Assembly: GCF_000969645.2 (NCBI RefSeq)
Contig: NZ_CP014222.1
Span: 124,001-188,000, forward strand
Reading direction: 5' to 3'
Length of the DNA: 64,000 bases
From: Janthinobacterium sp. B9-8
Lineage (GTDB): Bacteria > Pseudomonadota > Gammaproteobacteria > Burkholderiales > Chitinibacteraceae
Positions 43,993 through 54,410 of this stretch are shown here, one piece after another. The notes beneath the pieces are model-generated. The model was not told where the DNA came from. It searched no databases and worked only from the letters and a program-made list of their open reading frames with translations. The first letter of the stretch is position 1; each line of letters starts with the position of its first letter. The position numbers were made by a program, and so were the translations under genes.

Positions 43993-45027
43993 ATGAATCG
44001 TTTTATCCAATTGCACACTCTGATTTCCTATCCGCCAGCTAATCTGAATCGTGATGATCAGGGGCGACCTAAAACCGCAAAAATGGGCGGTGTTGAGCGT
44101 TTACGTGTGTCTTCACAAAGCCTGAAACGCGCTTGGCGTACTTCGGATGTTTTTAACGAGCAACTGGCAGAAAAAATCGGTGTGCGCACCAAGCTATTGG
44201 GGCAGGAGCATGTTTACAAGCCGATGATTGCAGCAGGGATTAGCGAAAAAAATGCCAGTGATTGGGCAAGTAAAATTGCGGCGGTTTATGGTGCGGTGAA
44301 GAAAGACAAGCCATTAGAAATCGAGCAATTAGTACATATATCCCAAACCGAGCTATTGCAGCTTAATCAATTGGTAGCTGTGTTAATCGCTGAAAAACGC
44401 GCCGCAACGGAAGAAGAATTAGCCACCTTATTGCAAGCCCAGCAAGCCGTTGATATCGCCATGTTTGGGCGCATGCTGGCAGGTAAAACACAATACAACG
44501 GTGAAGCGGCAGTGCAAGTGGCCCATGCATTAGGCGTGCATGCTTCGGTGATAGAAGACGATTACTTTACCGCTGTGGATGATTTAAATCAGGATGATTC
44601 TGGTGCTGCTCATATTGGCGAGCTGGGCTTTGCTTCGGCGGTGTTTTACCAATACATCTGCATTGATCGCGAGTTACTAAAAAGAAATTTAGCGGGCAAT
44701 GAAGCACTGACTCAGCAATCCATTAAAGCACTGATTGAAGCGGCATTAACCGTCGGCCCGTCTGGTAAGCAAAATAGCTTTGCCAGCCGTGCTTATGCAC
44801 ATTACGCCTTGGTGGAAAAAGGTGATCGCCAGCCACGCTCATTGTCCCTCGCCTTTTTAAATGCGGTGAATGGCGATAGCTATGCAACAGACGCAACTCA
44901 GGCACTGGTTCAGGTTCGGGACAATATGGATAAGGTTTACGGCCCATGCGCGGCAGAACGCAGTGAGTTTAATGTCATTGCAGGGACAGGTAGCTTGCAA
45001 GAATTAGTGCGTTTCTCTGTGGAGTAA
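43993..45027 (+). CDS. cas7e: Cas7e/CasC (Cse4), Cascade backbone
   Basis: The protein is 344 residues from the ATG at 43993, after AGGAAG; the longer frame adds six residues before this ATG. It starts MNRFIQLHTLISYPPANLNR, DDQGRPKTAKMGGVERLRVS, SQSLKRAWR, the typical Cas7e start with the RAMP-fold basic patch, and ends in a PCAAERSEFNV segment. Six copies form the crRNA-binding backbone of Cascade. Confidence 0.95.
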   Translation: MNRFIQLHTLISYPPANLNRDDQGRPKTAKMGGVERLRVSSQSLKRAWRTSDVFNEQLAEKIGVRTKLLGQEHVYKPMIAAGISEKNASDWASKIAAVYGAVKKDKPLEIEQLVHISQTELLQLNQLVAVLIAEKRAATEEELATLLQAQQAVDIAMFGRMLAGKTQYNGEAAVQVAHALGVHASVIEDDYFTAVDDLNQDDSGAAHIGELGFASAVFYQYICIDRELLKRNLAGNEALTQQSIKALIEAALTVGPSGKQNSFASRAYAHYALVEKGDRQPRSLSLAFLNAVNGDSYATDATQALVQVRDNMDKVYGPCAAERSEFNVIAGTGSLQELVRFSVE

Positions 45028-45031
45028 GGCG

Positions 45032-45769
45032 ATGAGCCAATATTTGGTTTTTCGCCTTTATGGAGCCATGGCAAGCTTTGGCGAAATTGCCGTGGGGGAA
45101 TTGCGGCATTCCGCCGTTTATCCTTCGCGCTCGGCCTTGCTTGGGCTATTGGCTGCGGCTTTGGGCATTCCACGCAGTGATGAAGCAGGGCAGCAAGCCT
45201 TAATAAACGGCTATCGCTTTGGCGTGAAGTTAATCGCTTCGGGTACGCCCTTACGTGATTATCACACCGTTCAATCGCCTGCTATTTCCAAGAAAATCAC
45301 CTATCGAACGCGCAAGCAGGAAATGGCGGATAAAGACAAACTGAGCACGATTCTTACCAGCCGTGAATACCGCACTGATGGTTTGTATATGGTTGCCGTT
45401 GACGCCTTAAACGATGCACCGTTTAGCTTGCAACAGCTTGCTGGTGCTCTAGATAAGCCGATATTTCAGCTTTATTTGGGGCGCAAATCCTGCCCGCTCG
45501 CTTTGCCTTTGGCGGCGATTGTGGCGGAGTTTGAAAGCCTAAAAATGGCGCTGGATAGCCGTGATCAGCAAGCCTTATTACCTGAAATGCTGGCCGTTTC
45601 ACGTGCACTTCGCTTGGATCGCAGCCCCAGATATTTTTGGGAGCAGGGCATGGATAGCGGCATGGACGCCACGTTGACGCAAACACGGAGCGATCAGCCT
45701 TTATCCAGAGCACGCTGGCAATTTGCTCCGCGCCAAGAGTTGGTTTTTATGTCGGGAGTAGGCTCATGA
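45032..45769 (+). CDS. cas5e: Cas5e/CasD, Cascade subunit
   Basis: The protein is 245 residues. The start MSQYLVFRLYGAMASFGEIA, VGELRHSAVYPSRSALLGLL carries the usual G..ASFG and P..S...GLL motifs of Cas5e, which binds the 5' handle of the crRNA. A glycine-rich loop is less obvious. The start lies four bases after the cas7 stop and its end overlaps cas6e by four bases (ATGA). Confidence 0.94.
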   Translation: MSQYLVFRLYGAMASFGEIAVGELRHSAVYPSRSALLGLLAAALGIPRSDEAGQQALINGYRFGVKLIASGTPLRDYHTVQSPAISKKITYRTRKQEMADKDKLSTILTSREYRTDGLYMVAVDALNDAPFSLQQLAGALDKPIFQLYLGRKSCPLALPLAAIVAEFESLKMALDSRDQQALLPEMLAVSRALRLDRSPRYFWEQGMDSGMDATLTQTRSDQPLSRARWQFAPRQELVFMSGVGS

Positions 45770-46475
45770 GCTATTTTTCACGCATCAGTATTGGGCATAA
45801 GGCATTGGCAGATGGTGAGCTTTCAGAAGCAATAGGGGCTGGAGATGCTTATCGTGATCATCAGTTGATGTGGAAGCTGTTTCCAAGTGAGGCGAATACT
45901 CAACGGGATTTTGTGTTTCGGGCAGAAGTGCGTGAGCAGCAAGCTACGACGCGTAGTTTGCTGTATTACATCGTGTCCCAGCGTGAGCCTGTGGCCTGGC
46001 ATTCAGAAGTTAAAGTGCAAAGCAAACCATATGCTCCTCTTTTAGAAGAAGGCGAATGGGTGCATTTTGATTTACGAGCCAATCCAACGGTTTCAGTTGC
46101 CGCACAAAAAGGCCAGCGTGGTAAGCGCCATGATGTGTTGATGCACGCTAAGCATTTGCATAAAGAGCAATCTGTTGCTCAATCTGCAGAGGCGGTTGAA
46201 AAAGCGGCTTTAGCATGGTTGGCTAATCGGGCGGCGAACTGGGGCTTACAGATTGATATGGAGTCAGTGCAGATTGATGCCTATCGCCAGTATAAATTGC
46301 ATACCAAAGGGCGTGAAATTCAGTTTTCAACGGTAGATTATCGGGGGCAGGCCAAAGTCAGTAATTCAGAAAGATTAAGCCATGCTTTGCTATCAGGCAT
46401 TTCAAATAAATCTCAAGCAGGTTTGGGCCACTCCCAAGGCTTTGGTTGTGGTTTATTACTGGTGAAACGCATGCT

Positions 46476-46479
<4 letters not shown>
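45766..46479 (+). CDS. cas6e: Cas6e/CasE, crRNA-processing endoribonuclease
   Basis: The protein is 237 residues. It starts MSYFSRISIGHKALADGELS, with the Y-S-R-I beginning typical of CasE, and ends GLGHSQGFGCGLLLVKRM, the glycine-rich RNA-binding loop of Cas6e. The catalytic His near residue 25-30 (DAYRDHQLMWKLF) fits the E. coli His26 position. It cuts each repeat, giving crRNAs with an eight-base 5' handle, and remains bound to the hairpin. The repeats here carry the matching CCCCGC...GCGGGG stem. Confidence 0.94.
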
Positions 46480-47670
<1,191 letters not shown>

Positions 47671-47776
47671 TCAATGAGGCTCTTTAACAAAACAATTTAG
47701 CTTACAATTTATGTGTAAGCTTGGTAGGTTTTTAGAAGTGAAAATAAGTCATATGGTTCAATGACTTATTTTTAGT
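47671..47776 (+). promoter_or_regulatory. CRISPR leader with two perfect dyads
   Basis: An AT-rich segment between cas2 and the first repeat. Dyad 1: AGCTTACA (47699-47706) with TGTAAGCT (47714-47721). Dyad 2: AAAATAAGTCA (47741-47751) with TGACTTATTTT (47762-47772), ending four bases before the first repeat. The position and AT richness fit a leader that holds the array promoter and adaptation signals; dyad 2 may also be a weak terminator. Confidence 0.75.
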
Positions 47777-49568
47777 GCGTTCCCCGCACCAGCGGGGCTG
47801 AACCGACGGTGATTTTTTGGTATTAAACGCCAATAATGCGTTCCCCGCACCAGCGGGGCTGAACCGGCCATCCACGCTAGCAAGTCGTGACTGCTTAAGC
47901 GTTCCCCGCACCAGCGGGGCTGAACCGGCTGGAAACAAATTGTCATCGCTGGCCCCGGCGCGTTCCCCGCACCAGCGGGGCTGAACCGCTGGCATCAACG
48001 AATCTGGCACCATTGAAGCTGCGTTCCCCGCACCAGCGGGGCTGAACCGACTCGCTAGTTATGCGGCCTGTTGTTGAGGATGCGTTCCCCGCACCAGCGG
48101 GGCTGAACCGCCATGTGTGATCGTATTTTTCCATTTTTAACAGCGTTCCCCGCACCAGCGGGGCTGAACCGCGACAACAAGAACTACAACATCCGCGCCC
48201 TAAGCGTTCCCCGCACCAGCGGGGCTGAACCGCCTTTCAATTGGTGGTACACATTCGCCAACTGGCGTTCCCCGCACCAGCGGGGCTGAACCGTTCTGCC
48301 CACGCGAGGCAAGCATTGCAGCAGCGCGTTCCCCGCACCAGCGGGGCTGAACCGACGCGATGTTGATGCGGTTTGCCCAGTCCAAAGCGTTCCCCGCACC
48401 AGCGGGGCTGAACCGGTAAATACACACCTGATTTAACAATATTTTCGGCGTTCCCCGCACCAGCGGGGCTGAACCGCGTAATCGGCATAATCAACAACCA
48501 GATTAATTGCGTTCCCCGCACCAGCGGGGCTGAACCGCCAAAACCCCAGATAGAATCAGGGTCAACAACGCGTTCCCCGCACCAGCGGGGCTGAACCGTA
48601 AAAATATGGCAACATACCCATAAATAAACAGCGTTCCCCGCACCAGCGGGGCTGAACCGTATCAACTTCTAAAACACCCAAAACTTCAATTGCGTTCCCC
48701 GCACCAGCGGGGCTGAACCGCCAGCTTCTGAAAATGCGTCTGGCCCAGGTGAGCGTTCCCCGCACCAGCGGGGCTGAACCGGCGTCGGATTTTCTACCCA
48801 GTGCAAAAACTCAGCGTTCCCCGCACCAGCGGGGCTGAACCTTGCCTGAGGCGTCGAGCGGCGTCGGCCTGACCGCGTTCCCCGCACCAGCGGGGCTGAA
48901 CCGGCCCGCCCCAGCCAGAGCACCGCACGGCCAACGCGTTCCCCGCACCAGCGGGGCTGAACCGGTTGTTTCTAAATCAACCGTGGCTGAAGTAGAGCGT
49001 TCCCCGCACCAGCGGGGCTGAACCGCGAGTGTCAACGAAGCTAGTGTCAACGAAGCGGCGTTCCCCGCACCAGCGGGGCTGAACCGATATCATCGTTGTG
49101 GAATTAAATGGCGGCATAGCGTTCCCCGCACCAGCGGGGCTGAACCGGCCCAATTTGAATGTATGGGCAGGCTATCATCGCGTTCCCCGCATCAGCGGGG
49201 CTGAACCGCGCCCAGCCCAAGGTGGCGCACTCATACGCCAGCGTTCCCCGCACCAGCGGGGCTGAACCGCAGGTAATTTGGCTATGTCAGGGGAGGGGAT
49301 GGCGTTCCCCGCACCAGCGGGGCTGAACCGTCAGGCGAGCGCCTTAAAGGAGTTTCGGCTTGGCGTTCCCCGCACCAGCGGGGCTGAACCGTCGTCAGGT
49401 AGTGCGCTTGGTAAATCAATCACGCGTTCCCCGCACCAGCGGGGCTGAACCGTCGTCAGGTAGTGCGCTTGGTAAATCAATCACGCGTTCCCCGCACCAG
49501 CGGGGCTGAACCGGTCGGCAGCTATATCGTGCCGATCGATATCATGCGTTCCCCGCACCAGCGGGGCG
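47777..49568 (+). CRISPR. Type I-E CRISPR array, 30 repeats and 29 spacers
   Basis: The repeat is 29 bases with a CCCCGC..GCGGGG stem (core GTTCCCCGCACCAGCGGGG, flanked by GC and CTGAACCG). Repeat starts fall exactly every 61 bases from 47777 to 49546, so spacers are 32 bases throughout. Variants: repeat 18 (48814) ends in T, repeat 24 (49180) has GCATCAGC in place of GCACCAGC, and repeat 30 (49546) loses its 3' end after GCGGGGC. Spacers 27 (49392-49423) and 28 (49453-49484) are identical. The leader is on the cas2 side and degeneration is at the far end, so new spacers should enter near 47777. Minus-strand frames with repeating SPAGAGNA are spurious. Confidence 0.98.
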
Positions 49569-49711
49569 GAGTCAGGCATCAATGTAAATCAGGAGTGGCG
49601 CTTATTTGTGTTGTCTTTGTTAGTGGAGCTTAATTGCTTACAGAGTAGGGCTTAATCATGATTCAATATCTTCAGCGATAAGTAGCCTGTTTACTTGCTG
49701 TAATTTAATGG

Positions 49712-50071
49712 ATGTTCACGAAACTTATGGTACTTTTTATTATTATTTTTTGTGGTTTTTTGTTGTTTGAATTGGTTTTAGGCAATTTGCCGTGGTGGAT
49801 TGCAGGCGGTTATTTGTTGATGAGCACTGTGGCTTTTATTGCCTACGCGCTGGATAAATCCGCCGCTAGGAATAATCGCTGGCGCACGCCGGAGCGCACT
49901 TTGCATTTGCTGGGGGTGTTGGGTGGTTGGCGGGGGGCTTTGTTGGCGCAGCGGGTGCTTAGGCATAAGTCGGCTAAGGTGGTTTTTTTGCGGGTATTTG
50001 TAGCGACGATTGTGCTCAATTGTGCGGCGTTAGCGTGTTTGTTGGCTGTGGGTGGCTTTTGGCAGGGGTGA
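49712..50071 (+). CDS. DUF1294 membrane protein
   Basis: The protein is 119 residues with three to four hydrophobic helices (LMVLFIIIFCGFLLFELV; WWIAGGYLLMSTVAFIAYAL; a third near the C-terminus). The DUF1294 motif is YALDKSAARNNRWRTPERTL, HLLGVLGGWRGALLAQRVLR, HKS..KVVF. Many homologues have an N-terminal cold-shock domain; this one lacks it. Function unknown. It lies about 140 bases beyond the CRISPR array and is probably the native flank of the locus. Confidence 0.88.
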   Translation: MFTKLMVLFIIIFCGFLLFELVLGNLPWWIAGGYLLMSTVAFIAYALDKSAARNNRWRTPERTLHLLGVLGGWRGALLAQRVLRHKSAKVVFLRVFVATIVLNCAALACLLAVGGFWQG

Positions 50072-50088
50072 TTAGTTTGTGTGTGTTA

Positions 50089-50118
50089 TAAAAAAACGCC
50101 CGGGAAAGGGCGTTTTTT
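50089..50118. terminator. Bidirectional terminator between convergent genes
   Basis: AAAAAAACGCCC, GGGAAA loop region, GGGCGTTTTTTT: both flanks carry an A/T run. It lies between the DUF1294 gene and the PEP-CTERM gene, which converge. Confidence 0.9.
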
Positions 50119-50135
50119 TATGGCTTAAATTTTGC

Positions 50136-50768
50136 TTAAGCGCGGCTAGCTTTGCGACGGCGTGCAGCTAACAGACCAATCAGGCCCATGCCCATCAGTG
50201 CATAGGTTTCTGGTTCTGGAACAGGGGCAGCTACTGAGCTTAGAGTGTAATTAGCACCTGCAGTACCTACAACACTACCTTTGATTAGGTAGTAGTAAGC
50301 AGCACCTTTTACCAGGTTACTAAAGGTGTGGGTGTTGTCGGCGCTGAAGTCATACCAGCTGCCGATTTGTGTGTCGCCAGCAGTGCTAAAGTCAGTGAAA
50401 GTGCCTTGGAACAAAGCAAATTGGCCTTTTTTGATGTCTTGAGTCTGGCCAACTTTAAGCCGGGCAGCAGCAGCATCAGTCGATGATGATACGGCTGTGA
50501 AGTTAAAGCCGTTTTGAATGCTGATTTCACCGGTTACGCCTGCATTGCGTTTGATTAAAACTTGAGCAGTTTCATCAGCGTGGTGCAGGCCCCAGTTGAA
50601 CGATGCCAGCTCGGTTGTGCCATCATATTTAACGGTATCTGGCTGTGCGTGTTCGTGGTTTTGGTAGCTGATTTTTTCGCTATTAACAAATGTTGACGTT
50701 ACTGCCGCGAACGATGTTGAGGCGGCAAAAAACAGTGCCGTTGCTAAGATGCTTTTAGTAAAGTTCAT
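50136..50768 (-). CDS. PEP-CTERM sorting-domain protein
   Basis: The protein is 210 residues. A signal peptide (MNFTKSILATALFFAASTSF) is followed by a secreted beta-rich body of unknown function, and the C-terminus is a clear PEP-CTERM tag: VPEPETYALMGMGLIGLLAA then RRRKASRA. Such tags are recognised by an exosortase, which is not in this window, and proteins bearing them often associate with exopolysaccharide or flocs. A ribosome-binding region AGAGAGAAACC precedes the ATG. Confidence 0.9.
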   Translation of the reverse strand: MNFTKSILATALFFAASTSFAAVTSTFVNSEKISYQNHEHAQPDTVKYDGTTELASFNWGLHHADETAQVLIKRNAGVTGEISIQNGFNFTAVSSSTDAAAARLKVGQTQDIKKGQFALFQGTFTDFSTAGDTQIGSWYDFSADNTHTFSNLVKGAAYYYLIKGSVVGTAGANYTLSSVAAPVPEPETYALMGMGLIGLLAARRRKASRA

Positions 50769-51096
50769 GTGGTTTCTCTCTATCCAGTTGATAAGAAATA
50801 ATAGTTAAATACATTACTATTTCATTACTATGTACCTAGCTAAATATAGGATTAACTATGTTATTTCAGCCAGTTACGAGTCAGGCAATGGATAGTACAT
50901 TGTCAGTTGTGTAATAACAAACAGGGATAACTTATATACGACACATTATTTTTATTAATATAAAAGTTATTTGTTTTTGAGGGTTTATTTGTAAATAAGG
51001 GTGATTTTTAATTGTAAGTATTGATGTTTTTTATTGTTTATATTTAAATAATTTAATTAATCGTTTATATGCTCTGTAGATTGTTTTTGTTACAGT
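50769..51096. other. AT-rich intergenic region upstream of the PEP-CTERM gene
   Basis: About 330 bases between two minus-strand genes, notably AT-rich with several TTAATT/TTTATT words. It must hold the promoter of the PEP-CTERM gene. No coding frame, repeat or clear operator is seen. Confidence 0.4.
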
Positions 51097-51130
51097 AAAA
51101 CCCGCTAATATTTTTCCCTAGCGGGTTTTT
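51097..51130 (-). terminator. Terminator after the ferric-reductase-like gene
   Basis: On the minus strand AAAAACCCGCTA, loop, TAGCGGGTTTT. It starts four bases past the stop of the 51134-52408 gene. Confidence 0.8.
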
Positions 51131-51133
51131 AGC

Positions 51134-52408
51134 TTAGCGCATGGCAAATACTTCGTGGTGAAACCGCGGTGGATTGCTCATTTTTGCGAGGTGTTGGCTG
51201 ATGGCTTTGCCTAGGCTTTGTGGGCCGCAGTACCAGATATCGTCTAGTGTTTCGGCGTTGATTACGGCGATATTGAGGCGCTGGCCAGTGTCGCTTTCTA
51301 TTAGGTGCAGGCGCAGGTTTTTGGCGTGGCAGGCGGCTTGGATTTCTGTCAAGCGGGCGGCGTCTTTGGCGCTTTTTACGCAGTAGTAAAAGTCGATTTG
51401 CTGGCCTTTAAAATCCGGGCTTTCTAGCCAAGCTAAAAAAGGCGTAACGCCGATGCCGCCTGCAATCCATGCTTGGCGTGGGCTATTGGCCTCGCCATCA
51501 AAGCAGCCGTAAGGGCCTTCTACTTTTACTTTTCCTCCTACTTTTAAATCTTGGGCCAGCGTGCGGGTGTAATCGCCTAGCGCTTTGATGATAAAGCGCA
51601 GCTCGCCATTTTGGCGCGGGGCCGAGGCGATGGTGTAGGGGTGAGCGCCTTCGCTTTGATTAAAGCTGACTAGGGCAAATTGCCCAGCTTGGTGGCTGGG
51701 CCAGTTGCTATCCATTTGGCAAATCACTTCTAGCTGATTGGCGGGCAATGGGGTGATCTGGCTGATATGGCCATTCACTTGGCGGCTTTTTCCAATTTTG
51801 CCGAGTAGTGAGTAGATCGCACAGATCGATCCGCTAATGAGTAGCGCCGCCAGGAGTGCACCCACAGGCGTCAGCCACATGGTTCTTGGCATAAGGATCA
51901 GGCCGTGAAACGCGCCCATTAAAAATAGCGGGGCAAAGAGCTTATGCACTTTGCGCCAAAAGCGGTAAGGCACGGCGCGTAGCAGCGCTAAGATCACCAT
52001 CGCCAGCACGGCCCAGGCAGCCCATTCACCGACATCTTTGGCAAAGGAGACTAGTGGGTCTTTGATGCCACCGCTGCGCTTGATGCGCGGGGCGGCCCAT
52101 TCCATCGCTATGATTAGCTTGGGGGATAATTTAATCAGCCAGTGCGTTGCCAGTAAAATGCCTGCTGCAATACCCAGCTGCTTGTGTAGGCCGTACATTT
52201 TATCTAAGCCGCTTAGTGTTTTTTCCAGCCAAGCTGGGCGAGTGGCTAGCAGCATGGCGGCAGACATGACGGTCATCAGTTGCACGCCGCTCAGCAGCAC
52301 TAATTCATGCCGCCAATCCCAATAGCTAGCGGGGATGCCGTTTTGAAAGTAGCTGCACAGGCTGTAGAGCAGGGTGCTGATCAGTAAGAGTAGGGGAAGT
52401 GGTTTCAT
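51134..52408 (-). CDS. Ferric-reductase-like transmembrane flavocytochrome
   Basis: The protein is 424 residues. The N-terminal half has about six membrane helices with haem-ligand-type histidines (LGIAAGILLATHWLIKLSPK; FGAFHGLILMPR-type segment MGAFHGLI). The C-terminal half is an FNR-like module: HPYTIASAPRQNGELRFIIK (FAD binding, R.YT variant PYTIAS), VEGPYGCF, AWIAGGIGVTPFLAWL (NAD(P)H binding) and the WYCGPQSLG end. It resembles the ferric reductase/NADPH-oxidase-like family that moves electrons from NAD(P)H across the inner membrane. Physiological acceptor (iron, copper or other) unknown. A TonB-family gene diverges from it, a hint of metal uptake. Confidence 0.88.
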   Translation of the reverse strand: MKPLPLLLLISTLLYSLCSYFQNGIPASYWDWRHELVLLSGVQLMTVMSAAMLLATRPAWLEKTLSGLDKMYGLHKQLGIAAGILLATHWLIKLSPKLIIAMEWAAPRIKRSGGIKDPLVSFAKDVGEWAAWAVLAMVILALLRAVPYRFWRKVHKLFAPLFLMGAFHGLILMPRTMWLTPVGALLAALLISGSICAIYSLLGKIGKSRQVNGHISQITPLPANQLEVICQMDSNWPSHQAGQFALVSFNQSEGAHPYTIASAPRQNGELRFIIKALGDYTRTLAQDLKVGGKVKVEGPYGCFDGEANSPRQAWIAGGIGVTPFLAWLESPDFKGQQIDFYYCVKSAKDAARLTEIQAACHAKNLRLHLIESDTGQRLNIAVINAETLDDIWYCGPQSLGKAISQHLAKMSNPPRFHHEVFAMR

Positions 52409-52575
52409 GATGGTTGATTCGCTATTTGGATAGCGGTATTTGAAGCCATGAATATGAATTGAAACTTAAGCCATTTAGGTATTAATGGCAGCACGCGTGG
52501 CGAATGAAAGAAGTTTACTGCCATACAGGCTGTGCCTTATGTAGAATGCCTCGCACAGTTTTCTATCCGAGCGCT

Positions 52576-53379
52576 ATGAATATTGCCGTATCACACGATT
52601 CTCAAAGACATTCGTCCTGGCTGTGGTACGGCTTAGCGGCTTCTATCCTTGTGCATCTCTTATTTTTGTTGCTGCCCGCCGCCGCGCCGAAGGCATTGCC
52701 AAAGCAGTCGGGTAGCCAGGAGATTCAGCTGCAATTGCAGCCCAAGCCTGCTCCTGCCCCAAAGCCCACGCCCGAACCCACGCCTATTCCTACTCCGCCA
52801 CCGGTAATGACAAAAGTGCCGCCTAAAGTGCCGGTGAAAAAAGATTACTCGGTGCCTGCACGCCCAGCCAGCCAGGTTGCGACTAAAGCCGTGCCTAGCA
52901 AAGAAGTGGTGATTGATGATTTGGGTGAAGCATTGGCGGGCAAGCCAAGCAAACAGCCTGCGGAGCTTATTACTCGTTACGCTGATTTAAAGCCTAGAGA
53001 AGAAGATCAGCAGGAAAACGGCGCAACGCGCGCGCAGCAAAGTGTGGATACACAAGCGCTGTTTAATATCTGGGAGCCGCAAATTCGCAAGAAGGTAGAG
53101 CGAATCGGGCAAATGAATTTTCCTAAAGATGAATATGGCCGCTCGATGTTTGGCACTTTGCAGTTTAGGCTGGTGCTTAATGGCGATGGCAATATTGCAT
53201 CGCTGACTTTAGAGCAATCATCGGGTAACCCGGCCTTGGATGCGGCGGCCTTGCAGATCGTAAGACGCTCCGCCACCTTTGGCCCTGTGCCTGTGCCGCT
53301 CTTGGATAAGCGCGGCCAGATTATGCTGCTGCGCTACTATCAGTTTATTAATGAAAGAGCGGCGTGGGGCAGGTCTTGA
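52576..53379 (+). CDS. TonB-family energy transducer
   Basis: The protein is 267 residues from the ATG at 52576 (MNIAVSHDSQRHSSWLWYGL); a longer frame adds 24 untypical residues. One N-terminal membrane helix (LAASILVHLLFLLLPAAAP, with the SxxxH-like histidine) is followed by a Pro-rich spacer (PKPAPAPKPTPEPTPIPTPP) that spans the periplasm. The C-terminal TonB fold has FGTLQFRLVLNGDGNIASLT, EQSSGNPALDAAALQIV and RRSATFGPVPVPL. It passes proton-motive energy to outer-membrane transporters. No exbB or exbD genes adjoin. Confidence 0.85.
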   Translation: MNIAVSHDSQRHSSWLWYGLAASILVHLLFLLLPAAAPKALPKQSGSQEIQLQLQPKPAPAPKPTPEPTPIPTPPPVMTKVPPKVPVKKDYSVPARPASQVATKAVPSKEVVIDDLGEALAGKPSKQPAELITRYADLKPREEDQQENGATRAQQSVDTQALFNIWEPQIRKKVERIGQMNFPKDEYGRSMFGTLQFRLVLNGDGNIASLTLEQSSGNPALDAAALQIVRRSATFGPVPVPLLDKRGQIMLLRYYQFINERAAWGRS

Positions 53380-53403
53380 GGAGTTGAGCTTGATGCCAAC
53401 TAA

Positions 53404-53722
53404 ATTTAAAAGACCTTTTGAGTGCCTTCGGCACGTTGATTTTGGTGCGGTATCCCCGCAGGGGACTCCCTTTCTTGAACGGCCAAGAAAGGAAGCAAAA
53501 CCGCAAACACAAAACCACGAAGGCCCTTACGCTGCGGACAAGCGAGTCGGCGGCGGGCGGGATTGGCTCGCTGCCTCGCTCCCTGGCCGAAACCCCGCCC
53601 CGCTTGTTCGGAGCTTGCGTGTTTCAATGGGATTTTAAAGCCCTACGCGGAGAATGTGGTTATTACGTTTTTTTGCTGTTTGCTAATAAAAAAACAATTT
53701 TTTTGACGTCTATGGGGTAAGC
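53404..53722 (+). repeat. Dispersed composite repeat, form 2 (copy B, no clear inverted ends)
   Basis: The core starts TTTTGAGTGCCTTCGGCACG and follows the pattern of copy A (TTTCTTGAACGGCCAAGAAA; GCGAGTCGGCGGCGGGCG; CCGAAACCCCGCCCCGCTTG). The tail (about 53640-53722: CTACGCGGAGAATGTGGTTA, then T/A runs, then GACGTCTATGGGG) matches copies C and F rather than the CTCTGTG tail. The outer GTAGGGCGGG ends are absent. Confidence 0.75.
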
Positions 53723-53783
53723 ATCCGCGCTAGGAGTGGCGCTGTGCCTGCGTGCAATATCAATATTCTGAGATATACAGACG

Positions 53784-53807
53784 AAAAAAAACAGGCTGAG
53801 CGCCTGT
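53784..53807 (-). terminator. Terminator after tRNA-Tyr
   Basis: On the minus strand ACAGGC, loop GCTCA, GCCTGT then a run of eight Ts. It follows the 3' end of the tRNA by 13 bases. Confidence 0.85.
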
Positions 53808-53820
53808 TGATTTTGGTTTC

Positions 53821-53906
53821 TGGTGGGGGGGGAAGGATTCGAACCTTCGAAGGCTAAGCCGCCGGATTTACAGTCCGGACCCGTTGACCGCTGGGGTAAC
53901 CCCCCC
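53821..53906 (-). tRNA. tRNA-Tyr (GTA)
   Basis: An 86-base gene with encoded CCA, read on the minus strand from 53906: GGGGGGGTTACCCCAGCGGT, anticodon GTA in GGACTGTAAATCC, a long type II variable arm and T arm GGTTCGAATCC. The acceptor is seven G-C pairs followed by A73. Confidence 0.95.
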
Positions 53907-54040
53907 ACAGAGGCCCGAATAATACGATCCATCTGGCGGCTTGTCAACGCCTTACACGCAAATAAGTCATTTTTTCTTCATAAAATATTCTGGAATGGCT
54001 TAGACTGCCGCTGTCCAGTTTCTACCCTTAAAAAAATATC

Positions 54041-54397
54041 ATGATGAAAAACGCTTTAGGTAGCCTTGTTTATTCCACCGAACACGGCACGATGTGCCCA
54101 GATTGCAGCCAGCCCAAAGACGCCTGCATTTGCAAAAAACAGCCGCGCCCGGCGGGTGATGGTGTGGTGCGCGTTTCCAGAGAAACCAAGGGCCGCAAGG
54201 GTAAGGGCGTTACGCTGATCAAAGGCGTGCCGCTGGATGACGATGAATTAGCCGTGCTGGCTAAGCAGCTGCGAACTCGGTGTGGATCAGGTGGCACAGT
54301 CAAAGATGGCGTGATCGAAGTGCAAGGGGACCATTGCGATGTGGTGCTGGAATTCTTAAAGCCTAGAGGCTGGGTTGTGAAGCGGGCGGGAGGCTAG
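54041..54397 (+). CDS. yciH: SUI1/YciH-family translation factor homologue
   Basis: The protein is 118 residues. The N-terminus has a cysteine cluster (MCPDCSQPKDACICKKQ) with four to five cysteines fit for zinc. The SUI1 fold has RETKGRKGKGVTLIKGVPLD, LAKQLRTRCGSGGTVKDGVI, EVQGDHCDVVLEFLKPRGWV. It is the bacterial relative of eIF1, which in E. coli YciH affects initiation fidelity and represses translation under stress. It is monocistronic and flanked by repeats on both sides. Confidence 0.92.
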   Translation: MMKNALGSLVYSTEHGTMCPDCSQPKDACICKKQPRPAGDGVVRVSRETKGRKGKGVTLIKGVPLDDDELAVLAKQLRTRCGSGGTVKDGVIEVQGDHCDVVLEFLKPRGWVVKRAGG

Positions 54398-54410
54398 GCT
54401 GTGCTTTTAT

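Noticed and set aside
47732..49050. Minus-strand frames with repeated SPAGAGNA or PRWCGER peptides
   Set aside because: They are translations of the CRISPR repeats and spacers, a common annotation artefact.
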